Source of the DNA: an uncultured Enterobacterales bacterium
GTDB lineage: Bacteria > Pseudomonadota > Gammaproteobacteria > Enterobacterales > CALYQQ01
NCBI GenBank assembly: GCA_945288535.1
Contig: CALYQQ010000001.1
Location: 1 to 64,000 of the forward strand
Reading direction: 5' to 3'
Length of the DNA stretch: 64,000 bases
Shown here piece after piece: positions 29,061 through 39,685 of this stretch. The position numbers were made by a program, and so were the translations under genes. The first letter of the stretch is position 1. Every line of letters starts with the position of its first letter. The notes beneath the pieces were generated by a model. That model was given only the letters and a program-made list of their open reading frames with translations, was not told the DNA's origin and searched no databases.

Positions 29061-30443
29061 CGTATACCTCGTTATCATCCCAAAATGGGTAATATAATTT
29101 AAAGTTTATAACGCAACTATAAAAATTACAAAATAAGGTGCAGATAATTAACATTACATATTAATGATCACAATATTTCAACTTGCCAATTTTAATACAT
29201 TAATAAATGTATTGTAATTCTGCGCTATTAATCCACCTTATGACGCTAATTTTACAATGAGTTATAAAAGATACAAGTAGTATACTAAATTATATAGCAA
29301 AAATAGTTAAAAATATTCAATGGTTACTATTAATTTTCTATATGTTACTAATTGTTTCAAGATAAATGTTATATATAAATTATATACATTTATATATATG
29401 ATATATTTATTTTTTTATAAAAAATATAGTAAAATAATTATAACGTATTAAATAATAAATTAAAAATAAAAATACGTATTTTTTAAAGATAAACAAGTGA
29501 GAAATAACAAACAAATTTAATAATAATTTTTATTTTTATGCTAATTACATATTAATTTTTATAAATAAAATATTAATTATACATACTTTCGATCATATAA
29601 TTAATATGAGTAGAACAAGCCAAACTGTAACAAATAACTAGTAAACAGCATTTAAACAAATCAACTAAATAATTGATTATAAAGAATTATTAATAAACCT
29701 ATGCAATTGAGTCACTGATTAATAGCTCTTTATTTTAAATAGGTTTTATCCTATTTCATGATAAGTTTAGTAGAACATATCATAAAATTACATATTAATT
29801 ATATAAAAAGCTAACTAAGTAAATTAAATGTTTATTATTAAAATATTATGCTTGTGATTAATACCATAACATTTAGTTTTTCTATAAAAAAATTTTATTA
29901 AAAAATTATATTGTGGTATTTATCATTTGAAAAATGATATTAGTTTAAATGGATAAGAGCCACACTGATATATTGCTTATAAAGATCATATTTATATTAT
30001 ATTTATATTGATTAGTAATATTAGCTAGCTAGTTATTTATTGTAAGTTTAGATAGTCGTTTTCCTCATACAATTAAGCTTTGTATAAATGATATTTATAT
30101 TAACTCTCTTAACATGACATGCTTTTAAAAGAAACACATGTAAAAATAATAAAATAATGACTTATTATCATAAATAAAATAAGCTATTTTGTTTATTCAG
30201 CTTTTTCTAAATGCTATTTATTCTATTAATTACACACTATTATCTAAAAAAATAACCATAATATTGTCTTTATTATAGGCAATACATAGATAATATTTTC
30301 GTTTATAATTTGCATTGACTAATTAAGCAGTTAGTTAGTTAATCTATAAGAAATCACTAGCCAACTGCTCATAGCAACGATGTCGGAAATTAGCGATAAA
30401 CTCTTTTCCGACCTAGTGCTCACTTCAACTAGATGGTGTAAAT
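29061..30443. other. AT-rich 1.38-kb spacer between divergent ompA and ppk
   Basis: No coding frame. In E. coli the gene beside ompA is sulA, and no remnant of it is recognisable here. A perfect 8-bp stem, GTCGGAAA (30382-30389) with TTTCCGAC (30405-30412), lies 31 bases before the ppk start. No PhoB box was convincingly identified. Confidence 0.55.
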
Positions 30444-32525
30444 ATGAGTCAAGAAAAGCTATATCAGGAAAAAGAGTTAAGTTGGTTATCTTTTAATGAG
30501 CGTGTCTTGCAGGAAGCTGCAGATAAATCGAATCCATTAGTAGAACGCGTTCGCTTTCTTGGCATATACTCAAGCAATTTAGATGAATTCTATAAAGTTC
30601 GTTTTGCTGATGTAAAGCGGCGTCTATTAATAAGCCAAGAACGAGGCTCATCAGTTTCTGCTCGTAATCTTCTGAAGAAAATACAAAATAAAGTATCAAA
30701 AACAGAACGGGAATTTGATCACCTTTATAATGATTTATTGTTAGAAATGGCACGTAATCAAATTTTCTTAGTAAATGAAAAACAGCTTTCAGTCAATCAA
30801 CAAGAATGGTTAATACACTATTTTAAGCAATATTTGCGTCCTTACGTCACTCCCACCATTATTACGACTGATGTTCAATTATTGCAGTTTCTGAAAGACG
30901 ATTATACCTACTTATTTGTTGATATCATTAATAAACAACAATCAACTTATGCACTATTAGAAATTCCGTCAGATCAAGTTCCTCGTTTTGTTTCTTTACC
31001 TCCTGAACCGCCACGAAAACGTAAAGCAATTATATTGCTAGATAATATATTACGTTACTGCATGGATGATATTTTTAAAGGTTTTTTTAATTACGATACT
31101 TTAAATACTTATTCATTAAAAATGAATAGAGACGCAGAGTACGATCTGGTTCACGAAACTGAATCAAGTCTGTTAGAACAAATGTCATCTAGTCTCAAAC
31201 AGCGATTAACGGCTGAACCTGTTCGGTTAGTCTATCAAGGTGATATGCCTAAAGAATTAGTTAAATTTTTGTGTGATAAATTGGCAATTGGTTCCTACGA
31301 TTCTGTTATTCCTGGCGGACGGTATCACAATTTTAAAGATTTGATCAATTTTCCAAATATTGGTACAAAAAACATGGTAAATAGGCCATTACAACAACTA
31401 CGCCATCCTTGGTTTACTCATTTTCGTAATGGCTTTGATGCAATTAAAAAGCGCGATATTTTACTTTATTATCCTTATCATACCTTTGAACACGTATTAG
31501 AACTCCTACGCCAAGCCTCCTTTGATCCTAGCGTTCGATCAATAAAGATAAATATTTATCGTGTAGCTAAAGATTCACGTATTATTAAATCAATGATCCA
31601 TGCCGCACATAATGGAAAAAAAGTAACTGTTGTTGTTGAATTACAAGCGAGATTTGATGAAGAAGCTAATATTCACTGGGCTAAACAATTAACAGAAGCA
31701 GGCGTACGAGTCGTATTTTCTTTCCCCGGCTTAAAAATTCATGCCAAATTGTTCATTATCTCTCGCTATGAGAATAATCAGCTTTCGCATTATGCTCATA
31801 TTGGTACTGGTAATTTTAATGAAAAAACAGCACATATTTATACTGATTTTTCGCTATTAACAGCCAATCAAGAAATTACTGAAGAGGTTCGGCAGGTATT
31901 TAGTTTTATCGAAAAACCTTATCGCCCCGTAAATTTTCATTTATTATTAGTCTCGCCACAGAATACTCGGCAACGATTATATCAACTCATTGATCGTGAA
32001 ATTATCAATGCAAGGCTTGGATTATCTGCCGGGATCAGTTTAAAACTAAACAATCTTGTGGATAAAGAATTAATTGATCGTCTTTATGCAGCATCAACTG
32101 CTGGCGTTAAAATTCGACTATTAATAAGAGGAATGTGTAGTTTAATCCCGGGTATTACTGGTATAAGTGAAAACATTCAGGTGATTAGTATTGTTGACCG
32201 TTTTTTAGAACATTCCCGCATTTACGTTTTCAACAACAATAATATTCATGAAATCTATATTTCTTCTGCTGATTGGATGACAAGAAATATTGACTACCGT
32301 ATTGAAGTTGCAACGCGTATACTCTCTCCGGAGTTAAAACAACAAGTGCTTGATATTCTTGACATTCAATTTAGTGACACAGTAAAAGCCAGACTGATTG
32401 ATAAAGAGATGAATAATAATTATGTGGTTCGCGGTAACCGTAAAAAAGTCCGTTCCCAATATGCTATTTATGATTATTTGAAAGTATTAAAATATGAGTA
32501 TGACGATGTCACCGGAGAAAAATAA
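30444..32525 (+). CDS. ppk: Polyphosphate kinase 1
   Basis: Reversibly polymerises ATP gamma-phosphate into inorganic polyphosphate; membrane-associated homotetramer. The 693 residues compare with 688 in E. coli. The start [16 protein letters not shown] is typical. The autophosphorylated histidine is in [11 protein letters not shown] (E. coli His435) and the second essential histidine in [13 protein letters not shown] (E. coli His592). The phospholipase-D-like blocks [17 protein letters not shown] and [16 protein letters not shown] are intact. Followed after one base by ppx, forming the classical ppk-ppx operon. Confidence 0.97.
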   Translation: MSQEKLYQEKELSWLSFNERVLQEAADKSNPLVERVRFLGIYSSNLDEFYKVRFADVKRRLLISQERGSSVSARNLLKKIQNKVSKTEREFDHLYNDLLLEMARNQIFLVNEKQLSVNQQEWLIHYFKQYLRPYVTPTIITTDVQLLQFLKDDYTYLFVDIINKQQSTYALLEIPSDQVPRFVSLPPEPPRKRKAIILLDNILRYCMDDIFKGFFNYDTLNTYSLKMNRDAEYDLVHETESSLLEQMSSSLKQRLTAEPVRLVYQGDMPKELVKFLCDKLAIGSYDSVIPGGRYHNFKDLINFPNIGTKNMVNRPLQQLRHPWFTHFRNGFDAIKKRDILLYYPYHTFEHVLELLRQASFDPSVRSIKINIYRVAKDSRIIKSMIHAAHNGKKVTVVVELQARFDEEANIHWAKQLTEAGVRVVFSFPGLKIHAKLFIISRYENNQLSHYAHIGTGNFNEKTAHIYTDFSLLTANQEITEEVRQVFSFIEKPYRPVNFHLLLVSPQNTRQRLYQLIDREIINARLGLSAGISLKLNNLVDKELIDRLYAASTAGVKIRLLIRGMCSLIPGITGISENIQVISIVDRFLEHSRIYVFNNNNIHEIYISSADWMTRNIDYRIEVATRILSPELKQQVLDILDIQFSDTVKARLIDKEMNNNYVVRGNRKKVRSQYAIYDYLKVLKYEYDDVTGEK

Positions 32526-32526
32526 C

Positions 32527-34089
32527 ATGCCTGATAATACTTTTCTCTGTCCTGACAAACTTTTGGACGAAAAACCACAAGAAATAGCTGTTATCGACTT
32601 AGGGTCAAATAGTTTTCATCTTCTCATCACGCGTATCGTCAATGAAACGTTTCAAGTTATCGGTAGAGTGAAAGAGCATATCCATTTAGCTGATGGATTA
32701 GATAGCTACAACTATCTAAGTGAAGATGCAATTGAACGTGGTTTAGCATGCCTGCGTTTATTCGCAAAGCGTCTTCAAGGTTTCTCTAAAGAAAATGTTC
32801 GTATTGTTGCAACATATACATTACGTCGTGCTACAAATTCTGCGTTATTTATTATGAAGGCACGTGAAATTTTACCTTATCCTATTGAGATCATCAGCGG
32901 CCAAGAGGAAGCACGCTTAATTTATATGGGTTTAGCGCATACCCAACCGGAAAAAGGTCGCAAATTAGTTATTGATATTGGCGGTGGATCAACTGAATTA
33001 GTCATTGGCGAAGAATTTGTCCCATTGCTCGCTGAAAGCCGCCATATGGGTTGTGTTGTTTATACCCAAAAATTTTTCCCAGACCATAAAATAACTAAAT
33101 TCCGCTTCATTAAAACTCAACTAACAGCGGAACAACAATTAGAAAATATTGCTTATAAATATCGGCAATGCGGTTGGAATTATGCCTTTGGCTCCTCGGG
33201 TACTATTAAAGCAATAATAAATATTCTTAATGAAATGGGATATAAAGATGGCTATATTACACGACAACGATTAGAAATCATTGTTAATAAGGTCATGAAT
33301 ACAGAAACGTTCGCAGAGCTTAAGTTTGCTGGACTATCAGATGCGCGACGAGATATATTTGTGGCGGGTTTAGCCATTTTATGTGCTATTTTTAACGCAT
33401 TAGAAATTAAAAAATTATATTTTTCTACTGGTGCATTACGTGAAGGCGTATTATATGAAATGGAACAAAGCCGTTTCCGTCATCATGATATTCGTAGTAG
33501 AACCGCTACCAATCTTGCTGAACATTACAATATCGATCGTGAACAAGCAGATCGTGTACTAACAACAACACGTTTACTCTATCAACAATGGTATAAACAA
33601 AATCAACATTTGGCTGACAGCCAATTAGAAACACTGTTAAATTGGGCAGCTTTATTACATGAAGTTGGGTTAAGTATCAATTATAGTAATATTCAACAAC
33701 ATTCAGCCTACATTTTACGTCATAGTAATTTACCTGGATTTAATCAAGAACATCAGTTAATTTTGTCTACTTTGGTAAAATTTCATCGCAAAGCATTAAA
33801 AATAAATGAAATTCCAGAGTTTAATCTATTTAGTAAAGAACAAATTCTTCCATTAATTCAATTATTGAGGCTAGCTGTACTTTTTAATAACCAACGACAA
33901 GCCTCTATAATGCCATACGAATACAAGCTGCACTGCGTTAATAATCACTTTACACTCACGTTACCAAATAAATTTCTTGCACAAAATAACTTGTTACATG
34001 CCGACCTAGAAAAAGAAAAAAAATATTGGGAAGCTATACAGGGAGGAAAATTATCTATTATTGCTGATGAACATACCATGATAAATTAA
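32527..34089 (+). CDS. ppx: Exopolyphosphatase
   Basis: Degrades long-chain polyphosphate from the ends; also related to pppGpp phosphatase. The ATG at 32527 gives 520 residues (E. coli 513) and has GGAG 9 bases upstream within the end of ppk. The earlier ATG at 32494 has no ribosome-binding site. ASKHA-type ATPase motifs: AVIDLGSNSFHLLI near the N-terminus, LVIDIGGGSTELVIG, and FGSSGTIKA. The C-terminal HD-like domain has LLHEVGLSINYSN and FNQEHQLILSTLVKFHR. One base separates it from ppk, so the two are cotranscribed and make opposing enzymes. Confidence 0.96.
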   Translation: MPDNTFLCPDKLLDEKPQEIAVIDLGSNSFHLLITRIVNETFQVIGRVKEHIHLADGLDSYNYLSEDAIERGLACLRLFAKRLQGFSKENVRIVATYTLRRATNSALFIMKAREILPYPIEIISGQEEARLIYMGLAHTQPEKGRKLVIDIGGGSTELVIGEEFVPLLAESRHMGCVVYTQKFFPDHKITKFRFIKTQLTAEQQLENIAYKYRQCGWNYAFGSSGTIKAIINILNEMGYKDGYITRQRLEIIVNKVMNTETFAELKFAGLSDARRDIFVAGLAILCAIFNALEIKKLYFSTGALREGVLYEMEQSRFRHHDIRSRTATNLAEHYNIDREQADRVLTTTRLLYQQWYKQNQHLADSQLETLLNWAALLHEVGLSINYSNIQQHSAYILRHSNLPGFNQEHQLILSTLVKFHRKALKINEIPEFNLFSKEQILPLIQLLRLAVLFNNQRQASIMPYEYKLHCVNNHFTLTLPNKFLAQNNLLHADLEKEKKYWEAIQGGKLSIIADEHTMIN

Positions 34090-34426
34090 AATAGTACGCA
34101 AAACATTACACGAATTTTTCCGATTTAAAGTAAAAATCGTTATAATAAATCGGGAAAATTATTGTTACGTTGAACAGTCTTCAATCATCTGTCCTATTAA
34201 CAGGTGGCTGCATGTTAACAAATCATTTTGATATAACCTTCGTGTATAGGTGTTATTCACTCTAGTGATTCATAACAACCTACTTAATCAATTATGTTAA
34301 CTATGATAGCAAATGGAAAATCATTTTATCTAAAATTTCATTATGTTGCGATGCTAAGAAAGCAATACAATATTTAATGATGATTATCCAATGCTTAATT
34401 CATCATTTTTCAAAACAGGAAACACC
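34090..34426. other. Spacer between ppx and rdgC with a 15-bp inverted repeat
   Basis: AATTTTTCCGATTTA (34113-34127) and TAAATCGGGAAAATT (34146-34160) form a 15-bp stem with one G-U pair and an 18-base loop, 24 bases after the ppx stop. It is probably the ppk-ppx terminator, although no long T-tract follows. No gene in the rest. Confidence 0.5.
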
Positions 34427-35353
34427 ATGCTTTGGTTTAAAAACTTAATGATCTATCGTTTGAATCGTCCACTAGGGATCTCAATCGATGAATTGGAACA
34501 ACATATGCGTTCCATGGCATTTTCACCTTGTGGCAGTCAAGATATTATGAAAACAGGTTGGGTATCGCCAATGGGTAGCAATAATGAGCTACTAGTACAC
34601 AGCGTTGCTCATCATATTATTGTTTGCGCTCGTAAAGAGGAAAAAATTATTCCTGCCTCTGTTATCAAACAGGCTTTACAAACAAAAATAGCTAAATTGG
34701 AAAATGAGCAGGATCGTAAACTCAAAAAAATTGAAAAAGAGAGTTTAAAAGATGAAGTTCTACATACATTACTTCCTCGTGCTTTCAGTAAATTTAGCCA
34801 AACCTTTATTTGGATTGATACAGCAGCTAACTTAATTATAGTGGATGCTGCCAGCGCAAAGCGAGCAGAAGATACGCTAGCATTGCTGCGTAAAAGTATA
34901 GGCTCCTTGCCTGTTGTGCCCCTTTCTTTAGAAGAGCCTATCGAACATTCGCTAACAAAATGGGTGTGTAGTGGTGCAGCGCCTACAGGCTTTATATTAC
35001 AAGAAGAAGCCGAATTAAAAGCACTATTTGAAGGTGGTGGAATAATTCGTTGCAAAAATCAAGAAGTAACAAGTAATGAAATAACTGCTCATATTGATGC
35101 TGGAAAAGTTGTCACTAAATTAGCTCTTGAATGGAATGAACGTATTCAATTTATTTTAGCTGATGACGCAAGTTTAAAACGTTTAAAGTTTACTGACACT
35201 ATTTTAGAACAAAATGAAGATATTGATAAAGACGATATAGCCCAACGTTTCGATGCAGATTTTACCCTTATGGCGGGTGAACTGAGTCAACTTATAAGTG
35301 AATTAATTATGGCATTAGGTGGTGAAAAATTAACTTTACATGAAACAACGTGA
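34427..35353 (+). CDS. rdgC: Recombination-associated protein RdgC
   Basis: A ring-shaped dimer that binds double-stranded DNA and limits RecA filament activity. The ATG at 34427 gives 308 residues (E. coli 303), starts [14 protein letters not shown] exactly like the family and is preceded by AGGAAA. The longer frame to 34391 is unsupported. Conserved blocks: [51 protein letters not shown]-like [11 protein letters not shown], and [16 protein letters not shown] near the C-terminus. Confidence 0.96.
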   Translation: MLWFKNLMIYRLNRPLGISIDELEQHMRSMAFSPCGSQDIMKTGWVSPMGSNNELLVHSVAHHIIVCARKEEKIIPASVIKQALQTKIAKLENEQDRKLKKIEKESLKDEVLHTLLPRAFSKFSQTFIWIDTAANLIIVDAASAKRAEDTLALLRKSIGSLPVVPLSLEEPIEHSLTKWVCSGAAPTGFILQEEAELKALFEGGGIIRCKNQEVTSNEITAHIDAGKVVTKLALEWNERIQFILADDASLKRLKFTDTILEQNEDIDKDDIAQRFDADFTLMAGELSQLISELIMALGGEKLTLHETT

Positions 35354-35474
35354 TAAGTTAACAATACGTGATCTTCATTACTAATCATAACGGATAAATT
35401 AATAATCTACTGTAATTTAATGTGTTATCTTATTTAAGACGGCACACTGACTTGAAATCAGATTGAGAAAATTT

Positions 35475-36836
35475 ATGTTTAAACCTGAGTTATTATCCCC
35501 TGCGGGAACATTAAAAAATATGCGCTATGCCTTTGCTTATGGTGCAGATGCTGTTTATGCTGGACAACCTCGTTACAGTTTACGTGTCAGAAATAATGAA
35601 TTTAATCATGAGAACTTAGCACTTGGTATTAATGAAGCTCATGCATTAGGTAAAAAGTTTTATGTTGTTGTTAATATTGCACCACATAATTCGAAAATTA
35701 AGACATTTTTACGGGATTTAAAACCTGTTATAGATATGCAGCCAGACGCGTTAATCATGTCTGATCCAGGTTTAATCATGTTAGTCCGCCAAAACTTTCC
35801 AACTATGCCAATTCATTTATCTGTTCAAGCAAATGCAGTCAACTGGGCAACAGTAAAATTTTGGAAAGAGTTTGGTTTAAGTCGAATTATTTTATCAAGA
35901 GAACTTTCTCTTGAAGAAATTGCGGAAATTCGTCAACAGGTACCCGATGTTGAATTAGAAATTTTTGTTCATGGCGCACTTTGTATGGCCTATTCTGGAC
36001 GTTGTTTGCTTTCTGGTTATCTTAATAAACGCGATCCAAATCAAGGAACTTGCACTAATGCTTGTCGATGGGAATATAAAGTAAAAGAAGGTGAACAAGA
36101 TAATATAGGGAATATTGTACCTCAACAAAAAATAATTCCTACTCAACAAGTTGAATCTACATTAGGAGAAGGTTGTACCACAAATAAACTTTTCTTGATT
36201 GAAGAAAGTCAACGTCCCGGAGAGTACATGACCGCCTTTGAAGATGAGCATGGCACTTATATTATGAACTCAAAGGATCTGCGCGCTATTCAGCATATTG
36301 AACGTTTAACACAACTCGGCGTACATTCATTAAAAATCGAAGGTCGGACAAAATCGTTTTATTACTGTGCCCGAACAGCCCAAGTCTATCGTAAAGCAAT
36401 TGATGATGCCGCTGCGGGTAAGCCATTTGATCCCAGTTTGCTAACAACATTAGAGTCGTTAGCGCATCGTGGTTATACTGAAGGTTTTTTACAGCGCCAT
36501 AAACATGAAGACTATCAAAATTATGATTATGGTTATTCCGTTTCCGATCGCCAACAATTTGTAGGTGAATTTACTGGTATACGTAAAGATAATTTAGCTG
36601 AAGTTGCTGTTAAAAATAAATTCTTATTAGGTGATAATGTAGAATTAATGACTCCAAAAGGAAATATACAATTTACTATTTCTGAATTAAAAGATAGAAA
36701 AGGGAATAATATTAATATTGCACCTGGTGATGGCCATATTATTTATTTAGCCGTACCAACTGATATTAATTTAGATTATGCACTGTTAATGCGTAATTTA
36801 ATCAATACAAATACAAGGAATCCACATATTAAATAA
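35475..36836 (+). CDS. trhP: Prephenate-dependent tRNA uridine(34) hydroxylase TrhP (YegQ, U32 family)
   Basis: Adds the 5-hydroxyl on U34 of several tRNAs, the first step to cmo5U/mcmo5U, using prephenate. The ATG at 35475 gives 453 residues, identical to E. coli YegQ, and GAG lies 6-9 bases upstream. Peptidase-U32 signature ELEIFVHGALCMAYSGRCLL, followed by the cysteine-rich NQGTCTNACRWEY. The conserved cysteines probably bind an iron-sulfur cluster. SLKIEGRTKSFYY and GYTEGFLQRHKHED are typical. Monocistronic, with a strong terminator. Confidence 0.94.
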   Translation: MFKPELLSPAGTLKNMRYAFAYGADAVYAGQPRYSLRVRNNEFNHENLALGINEAHALGKKFYVVVNIAPHNSKIKTFLRDLKPVIDMQPDALIMSDPGLIMLVRQNFPTMPIHLSVQANAVNWATVKFWKEFGLSRIILSRELSLEEIAEIRQQVPDVELEIFVHGALCMAYSGRCLLSGYLNKRDPNQGTCTNACRWEYKVKEGEQDNIGNIVPQQKIIPTQQVESTLGEGCTTNKLFLIEESQRPGEYMTAFEDEHGTYIMNSKDLRAIQHIERLTQLGVHSLKIEGRTKSFYYCARTAQVYRKAIDDAAAGKPFDPSLLTTLESLAHRGYTEGFLQRHKHEDYQNYDYGYSVSDRQQFVGEFTGIRKDNLAEVAVKNKFLLGDNVELMTPKGNIQFTISELKDRKGNNINIAPGDGHIIYLAVPTDINLDYALLMRNLINTNTRNPHIK

Positions 36837-36953
36837 TTCATTTTATTTTTTTTAGAAATTGATAGCATTTTTTATTTTATATACGATATAATATGCTTAG
36901 AACTAAAACGTAAAATATCTTACTCTATTAATTTTAATAGAAACCACCTCATT

Positions 36954-36986
36954 GCCAACCTAACCTCCCTTGGGTTGGCTTTTTTA
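36954..36986 (+). terminator. trhP terminator
   Basis: GCCAACC (36954-36960) pairs with GGTTGGC (36973-36979), followed by seven T. It lies 118 bases past the trhP stop. Confidence 0.8.
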
Positions 36987-37732
36987 ATGGTATTATATAA
37001 TTTTTCCTATTATTTAAGTTTTATGTTTTTTCTAGATAATGAAACATATACTTATTGATTAATACTATGTTATTTTAGTTTTATATCATTAAATCTCTAA
37101 ATTATTATCCTTAATGAGACAACATATATGCCTTTTATTAAAGAGGATTTTTGTTTCCTCTTCATTATCAAAATTTTTGCTAATCGACACCATATTCTTA
37201 TAGCCTATAGCGATCAATAGAATACTGCTTTATTCAATATTATTTACAAATAGTTAGTTAAAATAATTATCTAATTATAGTAATAACAGAACTTAACATA
37301 AGTAATAACAGACTTTAATATAAGTAATAACGTGCTTTATTAATATTATGTCAACAAGTTTAACTTTTATTTATCTAACTAAGATAATTCCTATTACTAA
37401 TAAAAGTTAATAATATAATTAAAATAATAAAATCTAAAAACAAAAAGCCAATACACGCCAGTTATTATGCATGAACACGCATCGTTTAATAGTAATTAAA
37501 TCATTTAATCATTACTAAATGAACATGAACTACACTGAAATGAATCACTATGATGCATCATTTATACAATGATTAACTCCACAATAATCATTATGTTATT
37601 TTGATAAAATACAACTTAACGCGAGCTATCGCAGTAAAATTTAATGAATAGTTAATAATGCTATTTTCCTTTCATCATATAAATAGTAAATAATAGTGAT
37701 ATAATGAAAAATCTTTATTTTATCCATATAAA
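36987..37732. other. AT-rich spacer between trhP and fadR
   Basis: About 750 bases without a gene. Contains a short stem (AAGAGGA 37141-37147 with TCCTCTT 37156-37162) and a three-copy 22-bp tandem repeat listed separately. Confidence 0.55.
37279..37344. repeat. Three imperfect 22-bp tandem repeats
   Basis: Units at 37279-37300, 37301-37322 and 37323-37344 all begin AGTAATAAC and continue with a diverging AT-rich half (first and second units: AGAACTTAACATA and AGACTTTAATATA). The exact 22-base spacing places each copy two helical turns apart. The units abut without spacers, so this is not a CRISPR array. Confidence 0.6.
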
Positions 37733-38449
37733 TTATGCATCTAACGTAAGATTTTCTGCAAAACGGTTTTGTATTTTATACCAAATATCGCCGCTATCTT
37801 GACCATATTTACGAACGAGTTCCATCACTTGGTCATATCTTTTTGTTAGACATAATTGCATAAGTTGTTGATAAAAATTTAAAGCAAGTTGTTGAGCTTC
37901 AAGGTTAGTAAAATAATAACGCCCTACTCGCTTATATAAGCCTTTTAATCCATTGAAAATTAAACCATAGATCGGATTTCCAGAAGCAAATGCCAAACCA
38001 CGGAAAATAGAAAAATCTAAATCAGCAAATGTGTCGGCATCATAATCTGTATTTTCAGCTTGTGCCAATATTTTTTTTGACGTCTCAGGATTATGTCGAA
38101 ATGCAGCACGAATAAAAATAGATGCAATATTTGTCCTAGCTGAAAGTAAATGACCAATTAATTGACTTTGGTTATCGTGATCAAGTTTAGCGACTGTTTC
38201 TAATAAGCTTAATCCTGATGTTTCCCAAATATTATTTACTTTCGTTGGTTTACCATGTTGAATCGTTAACCAACCATCACGTGCGAGACGTTGTAATACT
38301 TCTCGTAAAGTGGTACGTGTTATGCCAATAACTTCAGAAAGTTCACGCTCTGCTGGTAAAATGGAGCCCGGAGGAAATCGGTTATTCCATATACTTTCAA
38401 TAAGATATTGTTCAGCAAATCCAGCCGGTCCACGTGCTTTAATGATCAT
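37733..38449 (-). CDS. fadR: Fatty-acid metabolism regulator FadR (GntR family)
   Basis: Acyl-CoA-responsive repressor of fatty-acid degradation and activator of fabA/fabB. The ATG at 38449 gives 238 residues (E. coli 239) and starts [20 protein letters not shown], matching the family. The frame to 38464 adds five residues (MESKH). The winged helix has [20 protein letters not shown] and [20 protein letters not shown]. The C-terminal acyl-CoA domain has [20 protein letters not shown]-type sequence. A matching operator precedes fabA in this same window. Divergent from dsbB; the E. coli gene nhaB, normally between them, is absent. Confidence 0.95.
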   Translation of the reverse strand: MIIKARGPAGFAEQYLIESIWNNRFPPGSILPAERELSEVIGITRTTLREVLQRLARDGWLTIQHGKPTKVNNIWETSGLSLLETVAKLDHDNQSQLIGHLLSARTNIASIFIRAAFRHNPETSKKILAQAENTDYDADTFADLDFSIFRGLAFASGNPIYGLIFNGLKGLYKRVGRYYFTNLEAQQLALNFYQQLMQLCLTKRYDQVMELVRKYGQDSGDIWYKIQNRFAENLTLDA

Positions 38450-38680
38450 ATGTTTAGATTCCATAACTGTAATAACTAATCTATAAAATCATACCAGAAC
38501 AAATAATACATAAATAGTCTTTATCACGTTTAACGCTATAGAATATCCGCAACTTATGAAAAGTAGTAAACTTATGTAAACCCGATTATATCAACTAGAT
38601 AACTCTCTTCACATGCTATATTATAACCACTTGACTATTAAAATAATATGAATGCAGGATCCCTGTATATCGAGGCAAAT

Positions 38681-39262
38681 ATGTTTCGTTTTTTAAATAG
38701 CTGGTCACATTGTCGCAGTTCTTGGTTGCTCCTTTTTATTAGTGCTGTGATCTTTGAATGTATTGCTCTATATTTTCAGCATGTAATGCAACTTTCCCCA
38801 TGTACACTTTGTATTTACCAGCGGTGTGCCATTTTTGGTGTTATGCTTGCTGCCTTGATAGCTATATGTGCACCAACCTTATTGTTAATAAGGCTGTTAT
38901 CTTTAGGTGTATGGATTTACAGTAGTTGGCAAGGTTTAAGTTTTGCTCGTGAGCAAACTAGTATGCAACTTAATCCATCACCTTTTGCAACGTGCGAATT
39001 ATTTGTCCAATTTCCGGATTTTTTACCATTGAATAAATGGCTTCCTTCTGTGTTTGAAGCTTATGGTGATTGTGCTTTAAAACAATGGGCGTTTATGTCA
39101 TTAGAAATGCCACAATGGATGATTATAATTTTTGTTATTTATTTGAGTATCGCTGGATCCGTTTTATTTAGTCAATTTTTAAAACAAGATTTTAATGCTG
39201 TTGTTCCACCAAATAATAATTTAGATACTAACAATAGATCCCTTCATAATGATCTAAAATAG
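38681..39262 (+). CDS. dsbB: Disulfide bond formation protein DsbB
   Basis: Inner-membrane quinone reductase that reoxidises DsbA. The ATG at 38681 gives 193 residues (E. coli 176), with GAGG 5 bases upstream; the in-frame ATG at 38648 is less likely. Four membrane segments are visible. The first redox pair is Cys41/Cys44 (SPCTLCIYQRC), and the second is Cys105 (PFATCELF) and Cys131 (YGDCALKQW). MPQWMIIIFVIYLSIAGSVL is the last membrane helix. The C-terminal tail is about 15 residues longer than in E. coli. Followed by a strong terminator shared with ihfB. Confidence 0.95.
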   Translation: MFRFLNSWSHCRSSWLLLFISAVIFECIALYFQHVMQLSPCTLCIYQRCAIFGVMLAALIAICAPTLLLIRLLSLGVWIYSSWQGLSFAREQTSMQLNPSPFATCELFVQFPDFLPLNKWLPSVFEAYGDCALKQWAFMSLEMPQWMIIIFVIYLSIAGSVLFSQFLKQDFNAVVPPNNNLDTNNRSLHNDLK

Positions 39263-39268
39263 AGTTAT

Positions 39269-39297
39269 AAAAAAACAGTGTTATACACTGTTTTTTT
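39269..39297. terminator. Bidirectional terminator between dsbB and ihfB
   Basis: AAAAACAGTG (39271-39280) pairs with CACTGTTTTT (39286-39295) across a 5-base loop. A and T runs on both sides serve both convergent genes. Confidence 0.88.
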
Positions 39298-39321
39298 ATT
39301 CTATCTATATAAATCACATCA

Positions 39322-39609
39322 TTATGATCCATAGATATTTACGCGATCGCGAAGCTCTTTTCCTGGTTTAAAGTGAGGAACATATTTACTACCTAGATCA
39401 ACTTGCTCACCTGTTTTTGGATTTCGCCCTAATCTTGGCGCGCGATAGTGAAGTGAGAAACTGCCAAAACCACGAATTTCGACACGATCACCTTCTGCTA
39501 ATGTTATCGCCATATGTTCCAACATTTCTTTTACAGCGTCTTCTATCACTTTAAATGGTAAATGTGTATATCTGCTAGCGAGTCTTCCGATCAATTCAGA
39601 CTTAGTCAT
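39322..39609 (-). CDS. ihfB: Integration host factor beta subunit
   Basis: DNA-bending nucleoid protein acting with IhfA. The 95 residues compare with 94 in E. coli. It begins [20 protein letters not shown] and contains the HU/IHF signature region [20 protein letters not shown], with the intercalating proline in [14 protein letters not shown] strong GGAGG stands 6 bases before the start. It lies 76 bases downstream of rpsA on the same strand, the standard enteric order. Confidence 0.97.
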   Translation of the reverse strand: MTKSELIGRLASRYTHLPFKVIEDAVKEMLEHMAITLAEGDRVEIRGFGSFSLHYRAPRLGRNPKTGEQVDLGSKYVPHFKPGKELRDRVNIYGS

Positions 39610-39685
39610 TCATCCCTCCAGTCTTTGCAGCTTAACGATCACTAAACGGGGCAAAATAATTTACCCCATATCAATAGTGTAGAGC

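Noticed and set aside
29061-30443. PhoB boxes upstream of ppk
   Set aside because: No convincing pair of CTGTCAT-type repeats at 11-bp spacing was found.
37279-37344. Short tandem repeats as a CRISPR array
   Set aside because: The units are directly adjacent without spacers, imperfect, and there are no cas genes.
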